A stretch of 64,000 bases of DNA from LMUY01 sp964244585 (GCA_964244585.1 CAXTJM010000011.1:1-64000); one strand, 5' to 3'. Positions 43,305 to 52,185 are shown, counted from the first letter of the stretch. Notes: a model not told the origin generated them from the sequence alone. Program-made: numbers and translations.

Positions 43305-44147
43305 ATGACAGAAACGGTGTTTGACCGCGGCGCTGTCCGCCGCCACCGCGACCGGGCCGCCACCACCATGGCGCAGGTCGCCCCCGTGCTGGAGGAGGTG
43401 GCGGACCGCCTGCTCGACCGGCTGGACGACATCACCCGGTCCTTCACCCGTGCGCTGGACCTCGGCGGCCGCGGCGTGGTGGCGCCCCGGTTGCGCGCCC
43501 GCGGCATCGAGACGGTGAGCTGCGAGCTGTCCCCGGCGATGGCCCGGCTGGACGGCGCCATGGTGGGCGATGCGGAATGGCTGCCGTTCGCCCCCGCCAG
43601 CTTCGACCTGGTGGTGGCCAACCTCTCGCTCCACCTGGTCAACGACCTGCCGGGCGCACTGATCCAGCTTCGCATGGCGCTGCGGCCGGATGGGCTGCTA
43701 TTGGCCAGCCTGCCGGCGCTGGGCACGCTGGAGGAACTGCGCTCCGCCCTGACCGAGGCGGAAGCCGCGCTCACCGGAGGCGCCAGCCCGCGCGTGGCAC
43801 CCTTCGCCGGGCTGTCCGACTGCGCAGGCCTGTTGCAACGTGCGGGATACACGCTGCCAGTGGTAGATGGGGACGTGCTGACCCTGCTCTACGCCGAGCC
43901 ATTGGCCTTGCTTCACGAGTTGCGGGCCGCCGGGGAGACCAACGCGATCGCGTTGCGCGACCGCCGGCCGCCCCCGCGTGCCTTGTTTCCGATCGCATTG
44001 GCCGCCCTGCCCACCGAGCAGGGGCGGTCCCGGGCGACTCTGCGCCTGGCCATGATGACGGGATGGGCGCCCGGCCCCGGCCAGCCCCAGCCGGCACAGC
44101 GTGGCAGTGGCACCACGCGGCTGGCGGACGCATTCGACCACTCCTGA
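43305..44147 (+). CDS. NDUFAF5-like SAM-dependent methyltransferase
   Basis: 280 residues from the ATG at 43305 (an ATG at 43296 is possible). VFDRGAVRRHRDRAA at the N-terminus is the signature of the BioC/NDUFAF5-like family, whose mitochondrial member assists complex I assembly. The SAM motif reads LDLGGRGVVA, one residue shorter than the usual LDLGCGxG. WLPFAPASFDLVVANLSLHLVNDLPG (in parts) covers motifs II and III. The presence of an NDUFS4-like subunit elsewhere in the window fits an alphaproteobacterial complex I link, but the substrate is unproven. Confidence 0.85.
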   Translation: MTETVFDRGAVRRHRDRAATTMAQVAPVLEEVADRLLDRLDDITRSFTRALDLGGRGVVAPRLRARGIETVSCELSPAMARLDGAMVGDAEWLPFAPASFDLVVANLSLHLVNDLPGALIQLRMALRPDGLLLASLPALGTLEELRSALTEAEAALTGGASPRVAPFAGLSDCAGLLQRAGYTLPVVDGDVLTLLYAEPLALLHELRAAGETNAIALRDRRPPPRALFPIALAALPTEQGRSRATLRLAMMTGWAPGPGQPQPAQRGSGTTRLADAFDHS

Positions 44148-44151
44148 AGCG

Positions 44152-45135
44152 TCAGCCGCCGGTCAGGCTCATCGTCCGCGCGACGGAGGCGGCCGGGCGG
44201 CGCCGGTCGATGATGAAGTCGTGTCCGCGCGGCTTCCGCGCAATGGCCTCCCGGATGGCCGCCTCCAAAGCCGCCTCGTCCGCGCCGCCGCGCATCACGG
44301 CGCGCAGGTCGGCCGCGTCATCCTGTCCCAGGCACATGAACAGCGTGCCCGTGCAGGTCAGCCGCACCCGGTTGCAGCTCTCGCAGAAATTATGCGTCAT
44401 CGGGGTGATGAACCCGATCCGGCGCCCCGTCTCCGCCACGTCGAAATACCGCGCCGGACCGCCGGTGCGGTAGGCGGTCTCCGTCAACGTCCAGCGCTGC
44501 CGCAGCCTCGCCCGCACGACGGACAGGGGCAGGTACTGCGTCGTCCGGTCCGCCACGTCGCCGAGCGGCATCGTCTCGATCAACGTCAGGTCCAACCCTT
44601 CCCGGCCGCACCAGGCGAGCATACCGTCGAATTCGTCCTCGTTGACGCCCCGCAGCGCCACGGCATTGATCTTCACCGCCAGCCCGGCCTGCTTGGCGGC
44701 GCGAATGCCGGCCAGCGTCTTCTCGATGCGCCCCCACCGCGTGACACGGGTGAAGGTCTCGGGCGACAGCGTGTCGAGGCTGACGTTCACCCGGCGCACG
44801 CCGGCCTTGAACAAGCCCTCGGCATCCTTCACGAGCTGGGTGCCGTTCGTGGTCAAGGTCAGCTCCTCCAACCCCGCACCCAGGCGGGCGCCTAGCGAGC
44901 GGAACAGGGTCATCACGTCGCGGCGGACCAGCGGCTCGCCGCCGGTGATCCGCAGCTTGCGGACGCCCAGGCGTACGAAGGCGCCGCAGAGCCGGTCCAG
45001 TTCCTCAAGCGACAGCACGTCCGCCCGGGGCAGGAAGGTCATCTCCTCCGCCATGCAGTAGACGCAACGCAGGTCGCAGCGGTCCGTGACCGAGACGCGA
45101 AGGTAGCTGATCGATCGGCCGAACGGGTCGATCAC
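44152..45135 (-). CDS. moaA: GTP 3',8-cyclase MoaA (molybdenum cofactor biosynthesis)
   Basis: Radical-SAM enzyme that converts GTP to cyclic dehydro-GTP, the first step of Moco synthesis. 327 residues. N-terminal cluster CDLRCVYC (C20, C24, C27), LRITGGEPLVRRD, TTNGT, and the C-terminal substrate cluster with C in FCESCNRVRLTCTGTLFMCLG; the polypeptide ends in the diagnostic LTGG. It ends four bases from the NDUFAF5-like stop on the other strand. No other mo genes are adjacent. Confidence 0.96.
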   Translation of the reverse strand: MIDPFGRSISYLRVSVTDRCDLRCVYCMAEEMTFLPRADVLSLEELDRLCGAFVRLGVRKLRITGGEPLVRRDVMTLFRSLGARLGAGLEELTLTTNGTQLVKDAEGLFKAGVRRVNVSLDTLSPETFTRVTRWGRIEKTLAGIRAAKQAGLAVKINAVALRGVNEDEFDGMLAWCGREGLDLTLIETMPLGDVADRTTQYLPLSVVRARLRQRWTLTETAYRTGGPARYFDVAETGRRIGFITPMTHNFCESCNRVRLTCTGTLFMCLGQDDAADLRAVMRGGADEAALEAAIREAIARKPRGHDFIIDRRRPAASVARTMSLTGG

Positions 45136-45208
45136 TGACGGCCGGGCGTGGTTTGCATGACGATAGTTTCGGCGGAGGCAGGCCGGGGTTCAAGCCCTGC
45201 GGGGCAGA

Positions 45209-45397
45209 TTAGTCCCGCGGCGCCGCCTCCACCACCTCCAAGGCGACCACCCGGGCATTGATCAGGATCTTGCCCGCATTCGGGAAATTCACGGTGATCC
45301 GGTCGTCGACGGCGGACTGCACCTGACCGATACCCCAACCCGGCTGCTGGGGATGGCGCACGCGCTGCCCGGGTTCGATGTGGGAGTGGTAGGTCAT
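45209..45397 (-). CDS. DUF3553 domain protein
   Basis: 62-residue SH3-like domain (HPQQPGWGIGQVQS, VNFPNAGKILIN) of the DUF3553 family, often fused to or near helicases of the CarD/UvrD C-terminal type. The ATG at 45397 was chosen; an ATG six codons earlier is also open. It lies 73 bases upstream of moaA on the same strand and divergent from chpT. Function unknown; possibly nucleic-acid or protein binding. Confidence 0.88.
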   Translation of the reverse strand: MTYHSHIEPGQRVRHPQQPGWGIGQVQSAVDDRITVNFPNAGKILINARVVALEVVEAAPRD

Positions 45398-45518
45398 GCA
45401 CCTGACCAACAGCATTTTGACTGACGGGTTGCGGCCGCGTTGCGTTGCACGCCAGAAGTTCGTCTCACCTTAACCGTCTTGGCCACAGGGTGCGAACTGC
45501 AAAGTAGGAAACAGGGAC

Positions 45519-46154
45519 ATGGCAGGCTCGGCGGAGGACAGGTTAGGCAGCATGCGGCTGGCCGATGCACTCTGTGCCCGCCTCTGCCACGACCTCAGCA
45601 GCCCGCTCGGCACGTTGATGGGCGCGTTGGAGATGGTGGCGGAGGACCCGTCGGCGGCGGAGGACGCCATCCCCATCGCGAGTGAGACGGCGGCGGCCAT
45701 GGTGGCCCGGTTGCGGCTGCTGCGCGCCGCCTGGGCCGGGGATTGCGGGCCGCTGACGGTGGCGCAGATTGCGGAGCTGGCGTCCGGCTTGCCGACGCGG
45801 ATCCGCGTCGACCTCGCCGCCCTGCACGATGGTCCGTTCGACGGGCCGATGTCGCGCGCCGTGCTCAACCTGCTCCTGCTGGGAACGGAGGCGCTGCCCC
45901 GGGGCGGCGTCCTGGCGCTCGCCACCACGGCGCGCGGCGACATCGTGGCGACGGTGGAGGGCAAGGGCAGCGCGTGGCCCCCAGGCCTGGCAGAGGCGCT
46001 GGCCGACCCGGGAGCCGTCCCGCTCGACAACCCGCGCGCGGTGCAGCCGCCGGTCGCGGCCATGCTGGCCCATGCGGCCGGGGCCCGCCTGTCCCTGATG
46101 CCGGCAACGCTGGCGCCCGACACGGCGGCGCCGCTCCTGCTGGCAGCGGGTTAA
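45519..46154 (+). CDS. chpT: ChpT-like histidine phosphotransferase
   Basis: 211 residues. The phosphorylatable histidine lies in ALCARLCHDLSSP (H24) of a helical-hairpin dimerisation domain, followed by a degenerate ATPase-like domain, as in Caulobacter ChpT, which carries phosphate from CckA to CtrA and CpdR. The ATG at 45519 has AGGAAACAGGG upstream. It is followed after 54 bases by the hybrid cheA on the same strand, an arrangement that could let the two phosphorelays share regulation. Confidence 0.87.
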   Translation: MAGSAEDRLGSMRLADALCARLCHDLSSPLGTLMGALEMVAEDPSAAEDAIPIASETAAAMVARLRLLRAAWAGDCGPLTVAQIAELASGLPTRIRVDLAALHDGPFDGPMSRAVLNLLLLGTEALPRGGVLALATTARGDIVATVEGKGSAWPPGLAEALADPGAVPLDNPRAVQPPVAAMLAHAAGARLSLMPATLAPDTAAPLLLAAG

Positions 46155-46208
46155 CCCAATCTTCGGCTCTCCGCGTCAAGCTCCGCCACGGACCGGAGCG
46201 TGTGACGG

Positions 46209-48767
46209 ATGGACGAGTTGCTGACCGACTTCCTGGCCGAGACCGCAGAGAGCCTCACCGCGCTCGACGACGCGCTGATCCAGCTCGAGCGTGTTCCGGA
46301 CGACCCCAACATGCTGGCCCTGGTGTTCCGGATGGTCCACACCATCAAGGGGACTTGCGGCTTTCTGTCCCTGCCTCGGCTGGAACGGGTGGCGCACGCG
46401 GCGGAGGATTTGCTGTCCGACGTACGTGACGGGGCCCTGAAGGCGGACACGGCGCTGATCACGGTGGTCCTGAAGGCGCTGGACCGCATCAAGCTGATCC
46501 TGGCGGGCATCGTCGCGACCGGCCAGGAGCCGGACGGGGACGACCGGCCGCTGATCGCGGAGCTGGGCGCGATCCGGGCCGGGCAGTGCAGCCCGCCGTC
46601 GCCGCCGGAGGCAGCGGATGCGTTCGACGCCGCGCCGGAGACCGAGGCGGCGATCGATGCCAGCCACCATGCCACGAACCAGCCGGCGCAGACCATCCGC
46701 CTGGATGTGAGCGTGCTGGAGAACCTGATGACCCTGGTGAGCGAGCTGGTGCTCACCCGCAACCAGCTCATGCAGCTTGCCCGCACGGAGGGCGACAGCC
46801 GCTTCACCGCGCCGTTGCAGCGTCTCTCCCACCTGACGTCCGACCTGCAGGAGGGCGTGGTGAAGACCCGCATGCAGCCGATCATGGGGGCGTGGAACAA
46901 ACTGCCGCGCATCGTGCGCGACCTTTCAGCCGAGTTGGGCAAGCAGATCGACCTGGTCATGCTCGGCAAGGAGACGGAGCTGGACCGCCAGGTGCTGGAA
47001 CTGATCCGCGATCCACTCATCCACATGATCCGGAACAGTGCCGACCATGGCCTGGAGTCTCCGGCGGACCGGATCGCCGCAGGCAAGCCGGCGCTCGGCA
47101 CCATCACGCTCAGCAGCTTCCACGAGGGCGGCCAGATCGTCATCGAAGTGGCCGATGACGGCGCCGGACTCCCGACGGAGCGCATCCGCGCGCGGGCCTT
47201 GTCCCAGGGCCTGGCCAGCCCGGCCGCCCTGGCCACGATGACGGAGCGCCAGGTCCAGCATTTCATCTTCCATCCCGGATTTTCCACCGCGTCCTCCGTC
47301 ACCGCCGTGTCGGGGCGGGGCGTCGGCATGGACGTGGTGAAGACCAACATCGAACGGCTCGGCGGCTTGGTCGATGTGCGCAGCATCGCCGGGCGCGGCA
47401 CCACCTTCACCGTCAAGATCCCGTTGACCCTGGCGATCATCTCGGCGCTGATCGTGGAGGCAGGCGGCTTGCGGTTCGCGCTGCCGCAGATCTGCGTCGC
47501 CGAACTGGTCCGGGCGGAGGCAAGCGGCCCGCTGGAGGAAGGCAGCCTCGTGGTGGAGCACGTGGACGGCACGCCCGTGCTCCGCCTGCGCGACCAGTTG
47601 CTGCCGCTGGTACGCCTGAGCGACCTGCTCAAGCTCCCGACGCCCGTTCCCGCAGAGGCGAACCCGCGCTCCGACGCGGTGACGGTTGTGGTCGCCAACC
47701 TTGGCGGCATGACCTTGGGCCTGGTGGTGGACCAGGTGTTCGACACGGAGGAGATCGTGGTCAAGCCCGCCTCTCCGCTGTTGCGCCACATCAAGGTCTT
47801 CAGCGGCAACACCATCCTGGGCGACGGCACCGTGATCATGATCCTGGACCCGAACGGCATGGCCCGCGCGATCGGCCAGGCCGCGGTCAGCGGCGGCCCC
47901 GCGAAAAACCGCCCGCTGGACAGCCAGGCCGGCGTGACCGAACGGACCGGGGACAAATCGGCCATGCTGCTGGTGCGCCTGTCGCCCGGGGCAAGCCCCG
48001 TCGCCATGCCGCTCGGCCTCGTGGCGCGGATCGAGAGCTTCGCGCGCAAGGATATCGAATACACCTCCGACAAGGCCGTCACGCAGTATCGCGGCCAGCT
48101 GATGCCGTTGATGGCGCTGGACGGGTCGCACGAGGTGGCCGACCACGTGCCCGTCCTGGTCTTCGCCGACCGCGGCCGTTCCGTCGGCTTGATGGTGGAG
48201 GAGATCGTGGACGTCGTCGAAGACGAGCTGGTGATCGAGCTGGCGTCCTCCCAGCCCGCCCTGCTGGGAACGGCGGTCATCGCCGGGCGCGTGACGGAGA
48301 TCATCGACGCCGGGCACTGGCTGAAACAGGGCTGGCAGGATTGGTTCAGCGACAATCCGGGCCCGCGCAATGCCGCGCAGCACCGCCTCCTGGTGGTCGA
48401 GGACAGCGCGTTCTTCCGCCAGTTGCTGATCCCGACGCTGTCCGCATCCGGCTACCACGTCACCGCCGTCGACAGCGCGATCAAGGCCCTGGCGCTTCGC
48501 GATGACGCGGTGCCGGCCGAGTTCGACGCCATCATCTCCGATGTCGAGATGCCGGGCATGGATGGGCTGCAATTCGCCCGCATCCTGAAGGAAAGCGGTC
48601 CCTGGATGGACCTGCCGCTCATCGCGCTCAGCGGCCGGTTCAATCCGATCGATATCCGTCGCGGCGGCCTGGCCGGATTTTGCGAGTACCTCGGCAAGTT
48701 CGACCGCGAAGCGCTGCTGGCCGCGCTGCGCCGCCATCTCGATACGATGGAAAGGAAGGCCGCATGA
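46209..48767 (+). CDS. cheA: Hybrid CheA histidine kinase with two CheW-like domains and a C-terminal receiver
   Basis: 852 residues. Hpt domain with phosphorylation site HTIKGTCGFL (H44); an Ala/Pro linker (about 128-158) instead of a recognisable CheY-binding P2; dimerisation and HATPase domain (ELVLTRNQLMQLAR, HMIRNSADHGLE, RGVGMDVVKTNIERLGG, GRGTTFTVKIPLTLAI); a first CheW-like domain (about 405-540); a second CheW-like domain (about 575-720); and a receiver (RLLVVEDSAFFRQLL, with phospho-Asp in IISDVEMPGMDG). The ATGA overlap at its end couples it to cheW. Hybrid CheA of this kind is known from FrzE-like systems. Confidence 0.93.
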   Translation: MDELLTDFLAETAESLTALDDALIQLERVPDDPNMLALVFRMVHTIKGTCGFLSLPRLERVAHAAEDLLSDVRDGALKADTALITVVLKALDRIKLILAGIVATGQEPDGDDRPLIAELGAIRAGQCSPPSPPEAADAFDAAPETEAAIDASHHATNQPAQTIRLDVSVLENLMTLVSELVLTRNQLMQLARTEGDSRFTAPLQRLSHLTSDLQEGVVKTRMQPIMGAWNKLPRIVRDLSAELGKQIDLVMLGKETELDRQVLELIRDPLIHMIRNSADHGLESPADRIAAGKPALGTITLSSFHEGGQIVIEVADDGAGLPTERIRARALSQGLASPAALATMTERQVQHFIFHPGFSTASSVTAVSGRGVGMDVVKTNIERLGGLVDVRSIAGRGTTFTVKIPLTLAIISALIVEAGGLRFALPQICVAELVRAEASGPLEEGSLVVEHVDGTPVLRLRDQLLPLVRLSDLLKLPTPVPAEANPRSDAVTVVVANLGGMTLGLVVDQVFDTEEIVVKPASPLLRHIKVFSGNTILGDGTVIMILDPNGMARAIGQAAVSGGPAKNRPLDSQAGVTERTGDKSAMLLVRLSPGASPVAMPLGLVARIESFARKDIEYTSDKAVTQYRGQLMPLMALDGSHEVADHVPVLVFADRGRSVGLMVEEIVDVVEDELVIELASSQPALLGTAVIAGRVTEIIDAGHWLKQGWQDWFSDNPGPRNAAQHRLLVVEDSAFFRQLLIPTLSASGYHVTAVDSAIKALALRDDAVPAEFDAIISDVEMPGMDGLQFARILKESGPWMDLPLIALSGRFNPIDIRRGGLAGFCEYLGKFDREALLAALRRHLDTMERKAA

Positions 48768-49255
48768 TGATGGCCGCCGTCGCGACGGCGCCCGGCGCGA
48801 TGCCCCCGCCGGCCGCCGAGCTGCCGAGCGTCTACGTCACGCTCAGCCTGGCCGGGCAGCTTTGCGGCGTGCCGGTCAGCGCCGTGCGCGACGTGCTGCG
48901 GCAGCAGCCGATCTCCCCGGTGCCGCTGGCGCCGCCGGACGTGGCGGGCAACCTGAACCTGCGCGGGCGGATCGTGACGGCGATCGACCTGCGCCGGCGC
49001 CTGCAACTGCCGCCCGCCCCGGCCGGCTCGCAAGCCATGGCCGTGGTGACGGAGAGCGACGGCGAACTCTACGCGTTGCTGGTCGACCAGGTGTGCGAGG
49101 TCCTGTCGCCCGATCGGGATCGATTCGAGCCGAACCCGCAGACGCTGTCGCCGGCATGGACCAGATACAGCGCCGGCTTGTTCCGGCTGGAGGGTTCCCT
49201 GATGATCGTGCTGGACCTGGCCCGGCTCCTGGCGCTGTCAGCCGAGGCCTTATGA
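48764..49255 (+). CDS. cheW: CheW coupling protein
   Basis: 163-residue CheW-like SH3-type protein (VYVTLSLAGQLCGVPVSAVRDVL, NLRGRIVTAIDLRRRL, in parts). It connects receptors to CheA. Three consecutive ATG codons (48764, 48767, 48770) follow AAGGAAGG; the first overlaps the cheA stop. It ends overlapping cheY by four bases (ATGA). Confidence 0.92.
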   Translation: MMMAAVATAPGAMPPPAAELPSVYVTLSLAGQLCGVPVSAVRDVLRQQPISPVPLAPPDVAGNLNLRGRIVTAIDLRRRLQLPPAPAGSQAMAVVTESDGELYALLVDQVCEVLSPDRDRFEPNPQTLSPAWTRYSAGLFRLEGSLMIVLDLARLLALSAEAL

Positions 49256-49659
49256 TCGACGCGCTGGAAGACCGACCGGTCGCGGCCGCCGTCATGCCGA
49301 CCTGCCTCGTGGTCGATGACAGCCGCGTCGTGCGCAAGGTCGCCCGCCGCATCCTGGAGGGCCATGGCTACGCCGTGACGGAGGCGGAGAACGGATTGGA
49401 GGCGCTGACCCACTGCCGCCGCGAGTTGCCGCGATGCGTGCTACTGGACTGGAACATGCCCGTCATGAACGGCCTCACCTTCCTGAAGGCGCTGCGGGCC
49501 GAGTTCGGCAGCGATGGTCCGCGGGTCGTCTTCTGCACCACCGAAAACGAAATCGGCCACATGGCCGCCGCGATCGAGAACGGCGCCCAGGAGTACATCA
49601 TGAAGCCGTTCGACGAAGCGATCCTGATCGGCAAGTTCGCCCAGATCGGCCTGATCTGA
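49252..49659 (+). CDS. cheY: CheY-like single-domain response regulator
   Basis: 135 residues with the complete receiver set: acidic pocket in VVDDSR (D22, D23), phospho-acceptor D66 in VLLDWNMPVMNG, the conserved Thr in CTTENE and the Lys in IMKPFDE. No output domain, so it acts by binding a target, normally the flagellar switch or another kinase. The first 15 residues are an extension before the fold. ATGA overlap with cheW. Confidence 0.94.
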   Translation: MIDALEDRPVAAAVMPTCLVVDDSRVVRKVARRILEGHGYAVTEAENGLEALTHCRRELPRCVLLDWNMPVMNGLTFLKALRAEFGSDGPRVVFCTTENEIGHMAAAIENGAQEYIMKPFDEAILIGKFAQIGLI

Positions 49660-49666
49660 GGCTTTC

Positions 49667-50530
49667 GTGGACGCCGCAGCCATTCTTGCCGGGTTGGTGC
49701 ACCGGCGGTCGGGCCTGGTACTCGGCCCCGACAAGCTCTACCTAATGGAGTCGCGGCTCGGCAGCCTGATGCTGCGGGAGGGCGCCGCGGACCTCGACGC
49801 CCTGGCGCAGCGCCTGGTCGCCGACCCCGACGCGCCGATCGTGCAGGATGTGGTCGAGGCACTGGCCACCCACGAGACCCTCTTCTTCCGGGACGGCAGG
49901 CCATTCGAGCATCTGTGCTCCACCGGGTTTCCTTCGCTGATGCGCAACCGGCCGCCCGGCAGCCGGTTGCGCATCTGGTCCGCTGCCGCCGCGACGGGAC
50001 AGGAGGCCTACTCGGTGGCGATGGCGGCTGCGGAATGCGACGTGCTCAGCCGCTACAAGGTCGAGATCCTGGGCACCGACCTGGCCCGCGGGCCGATCGC
50101 CCGCGCCCAGGCCGGCGCCTACAGCCAATACGAGGTCCAGCGTGGCCTGTCGGTGCAGCGGTTGCTGCGGCACTTCACCCGGTGCGGCGAGGAATGGGTC
50201 GTCAACCCGAACCTGCGGTCGCTCTGCACCTTCCGCGAGTGGAACCTGCTCGACGAGCCCGCGCCGCTCGGCAAATTCGACGTCGTGTTCTGCCGCAACG
50301 TCCTGTTCTACTTCGACATCGCCACCAAGACCAAGGTGCTTGCCTCCATCCGGCGGCAGTTGGCGGCGGATGGCCTGCTGTATCTCGGCGCTGCGGAAAC
50401 CACGATGGGACTCGACGAGACGCTGGAGCGCGACGGCCCGAGCCATGCCGTTCAGGCGAGCGCGCCGCGCGCCGCCACGGGCCAGAGGCACTGCACCACC
50501 CCGCTGCGGACCCCGACATACCAGTCGTAG
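49667..50530 (+). CDS. cheR: CheR protein-glutamate O-methyltransferase
   Basis: 287 residues from a GTG at 49667, eight bases after the cheY stop. N-terminal helical domain, then the SAM-binding region (RLRIWSAAAATGQEAYSVAM, where AAAATG replaces the usual ACSSG), ILGTDLARGPIARA, CRNVLFYFD and LGAAETTMGL. It would methylate chemoreceptors, but no receptor or cheB is in the window. The last ~27 residues run 79 bases into the convergent PLP-enzyme gene and look like unselected read-through of the end. Confidence 0.9.
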   Translation: MDAAAILAGLVHRRSGLVLGPDKLYLMESRLGSLMLREGAADLDALAQRLVADPDAPIVQDVVEALATHETLFFRDGRPFEHLCSTGFPSLMRNRPPGSRLRIWSAAAATGQEAYSVAMAAAECDVLSRYKVEILGTDLARGPIARAQAGAYSQYEVQRGLSVQRLLRHFTRCGEEWVVNPNLRSLCTFREWNLLDEPAPLGKFDVVFCRNVLFYFDIATKTKVLASIRRQLAADGLLYLGAAETTMGLDETLERDGPSHAVQASAPRAATGQRHCTTPLRTPTYQS

Positions 50531-51528
50531 CGGTCCACCGTCGGGTCGCAATGGCCCGGAACCAGCAGCAGCTTTTCACCCAGTTCGGGGCGGCTGCCGG
50601 CCTCGCAGGCGAGTTTGCCATGTTCGTCGGAGGCGCCGACATAGCGGAGGCCGGGCCGCTGCCAGACCAGCGGCATGCCGCTGTCGGTGGACAGCGCCTT
50701 CAGCCCGGCATCGACCACCGCGATGTCGGGCTGCGCCGTGCTCATCACGGTGGCCAGCACGAACAGCGCCTGGCCGAATCCCGGCGCGTCCGCATTGCGG
50801 GCGTAGTCAGCATCCATGAAGCAGTACGATCCGCACTGGACTTCCGTGTAGACGCCGCTGGCGATCTCCAACGCGAAGGTGCCGGTCCCGGCGCCACCGA
50901 CCACCGGGCAGGCGAGGCCCCGCTGGCGCAACTGCTCCAGCGTGCGGCGGACCAGGGTTGCGGCCCCGGCAATGGCGGCCTCCCGCTCGCCCGCCGCGCG
51001 CATATGCTGGGCCGCGCCGTGGTATGCTTGCAGGCCGCGGAACTCCAGGTGGCGCGACCCGGCGATCTGGCCGGCAAGCGCCACCGCGCCAGGACCCGCC
51101 ATCGTGCCGCAGCGGCCCATGCCGACATCGATCTCCACCAGCACGGGAATGCGCACCCCGGCTGCGGTGGCGGCGGCTTCGAGGGCACGGATCTGCCGGG
51201 CATCGTCGGCGCAGACGGCGATCCGCGTGATGCGCGCCAAGGCGGCCAGCCTGGCCAGCTTGCCGGCGCCCACCACCTGGTTGGTCACGATGATGTCGGG
51301 CACGCCGCCCCAGGCCATCACCTCCGCCTCCGCCACCTTCTGCACGCATTGCCCGACGGCACCGCGCGCCATCTGCAGATGGGCGATCACCGGCGATTTA
51401 TGCGTCTTGGCATGGGCGCGCAGCCGGACGCCGGTGCCGTGCAGGGTGGCGGCCAGGCGGTCCAGATTGGCCTCGAAGGCGTCCAGGTCCAGGATCAGCG
51501 CCGGCGTGTCGACATCCGCCAGGTCCAT
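50452..51528 (-). CDS. DSD1-family PLP enzyme (D-threonine aldolase / alanine-racemase fold)
   Basis: 358 residues from the ATG at 51528 (a GTG ten codons earlier is possible). Alanine-racemase N-terminal barrel with the PLP lysine in RAHAKTHKSP, then VLVEIDVGMGRCGT and FRGLQAYHGAAQH, and the metal-site C-terminal GHCDPTVDRYDWYVGVR (His and Cys), which is diagnostic of the D-threonine aldolase / D-serine dehydratase group. Acts on a D-amino acid or D-3-hydroxy amino acid; the exact substrate is unknown. Overlaps cheR by 79 bases tail to tail. Confidence 0.9.
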   Translation of the reverse strand: MDLADVDTPALILDLDAFEANLDRLAATLHGTGVRLRAHAKTHKSPVIAHLQMARGAVGQCVQKVAEAEVMAWGGVPDIIVTNQVVGAGKLARLAALARITRIAVCADDARQIRALEAAATAAGVRIPVLVEIDVGMGRCGTMAGPGAVALAGQIAGSRHLEFRGLQAYHGAAQHMRAAGEREAAIAGAATLVRRTLEQLRQRGLACPVVGGAGTGTFALEIASGVYTEVQCGSYCFMDADYARNADAPGFGQALFVLATVMSTAQPDIAVVDAGLKALSTDSGMPLVWQRPGLRYVGASDEHGKLACEAGSRPELGEKLLLVPGHCDPTVDRYDWYVGVRSGVVQCLWPVAARGALA

Positions 51529-51563
51529 GCCGGGCTGGGCAGGCGGCGACTGCGACACGGCGA

Positions 51564-52085
51564 TCAGTGCCGGACCAGGCTCGACAGCGGGATCTGGAAG
51601 GAGATGACGGCCGCCTCGGTTCCCGGATTGTGCTTGCTGACACCGGCATTCGAGGTATGGCCGAACGAGGCCACCAGGCGGGTGCCGTTGTCGAACACGT
51701 AGCCGCCCTCGAAGGTGGAGCGGATCTCGAAATTGGACCCGAGATTCTTGCCGTTGCCGCGGCCATAGCCGCCGAAGCCGATATTCGGCGTCAGCACCCA
51801 ATGGGGGCCGAGCGGAACCTCGATCAGGATCCCGCCACCGCCCCATACCGACTGCCGTGAGGTCGTTTCCACCCCGGCCCAGGGCTTCACCTTGAAATAC
51901 TCCTCGAAGAACGGGAGCAGGGACAGCCCGGAGCGGTATTCGAACCGGAAATCCGCGGCGCTGCGTGCCTGCTGGTTGAGGATGTCCGTCCCGCCCACGC
52001 CCAGGCTGATCAGCGGCGGGTCGGCAGCCATGGCCGGGGCCGCGAGCAGCAGGCAAAAGACGAAGGAAGCGCTGGGATACCGCAC
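51564..52085 (-). CDS. PagL-like outer-membrane lipid A 3-O-deacylase (acyloxyacyl hydrolase family)
   Basis: 173 residues from a GTG at 52085 (RBS GGAG six bases upstream). Signal peptide RYPSASFVFCLLLAAPAMA, then a beta-barrel pattern of alternating aromatic strands (RFEYRSGL, WAGVETTS, HWVLTPNIGFGGYG). The catalytic residues of PagL are present with the right spacing: H143 and S145 in FGHTSNAG and E157 in NPGTEA. It would trim an acyl chain from lipid A in the outer leaflet. A longer reading to 52166 adds non-signal sequence and is rejected. Confidence 0.85.
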   Translation of the reverse strand: MRYPSASFVFCLLLAAPAMAADPPLISLGVGGTDILNQQARSAADFRFEYRSGLSLLPFFEEYFKVKPWAGVETTSRQSVWGGGGILIEVPLGPHWVLTPNIGFGGYGRGNGKNLGSNFEIRSTFEGGYVFDNGTRLVASFGHTSNAGVSKHNPGTEAAVISFQIPLSSLVRH

Positions 52086-52185
52086 ACGAAACTCCGATCG
52101 TTGCGGCAATCTCCCCGATCCGGTGCGGCTGGGCAAGCGAGCGGTTGGCGGCAGCAGCCCGTGCATGAGAAAACAGGCATTTCGC

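Noticed and set aside
46926..48737. 603-codon minus-strand frame over cheA
   Set aside because: Antisense shadow; the plus-strand frame carries the complete CheA domain order.
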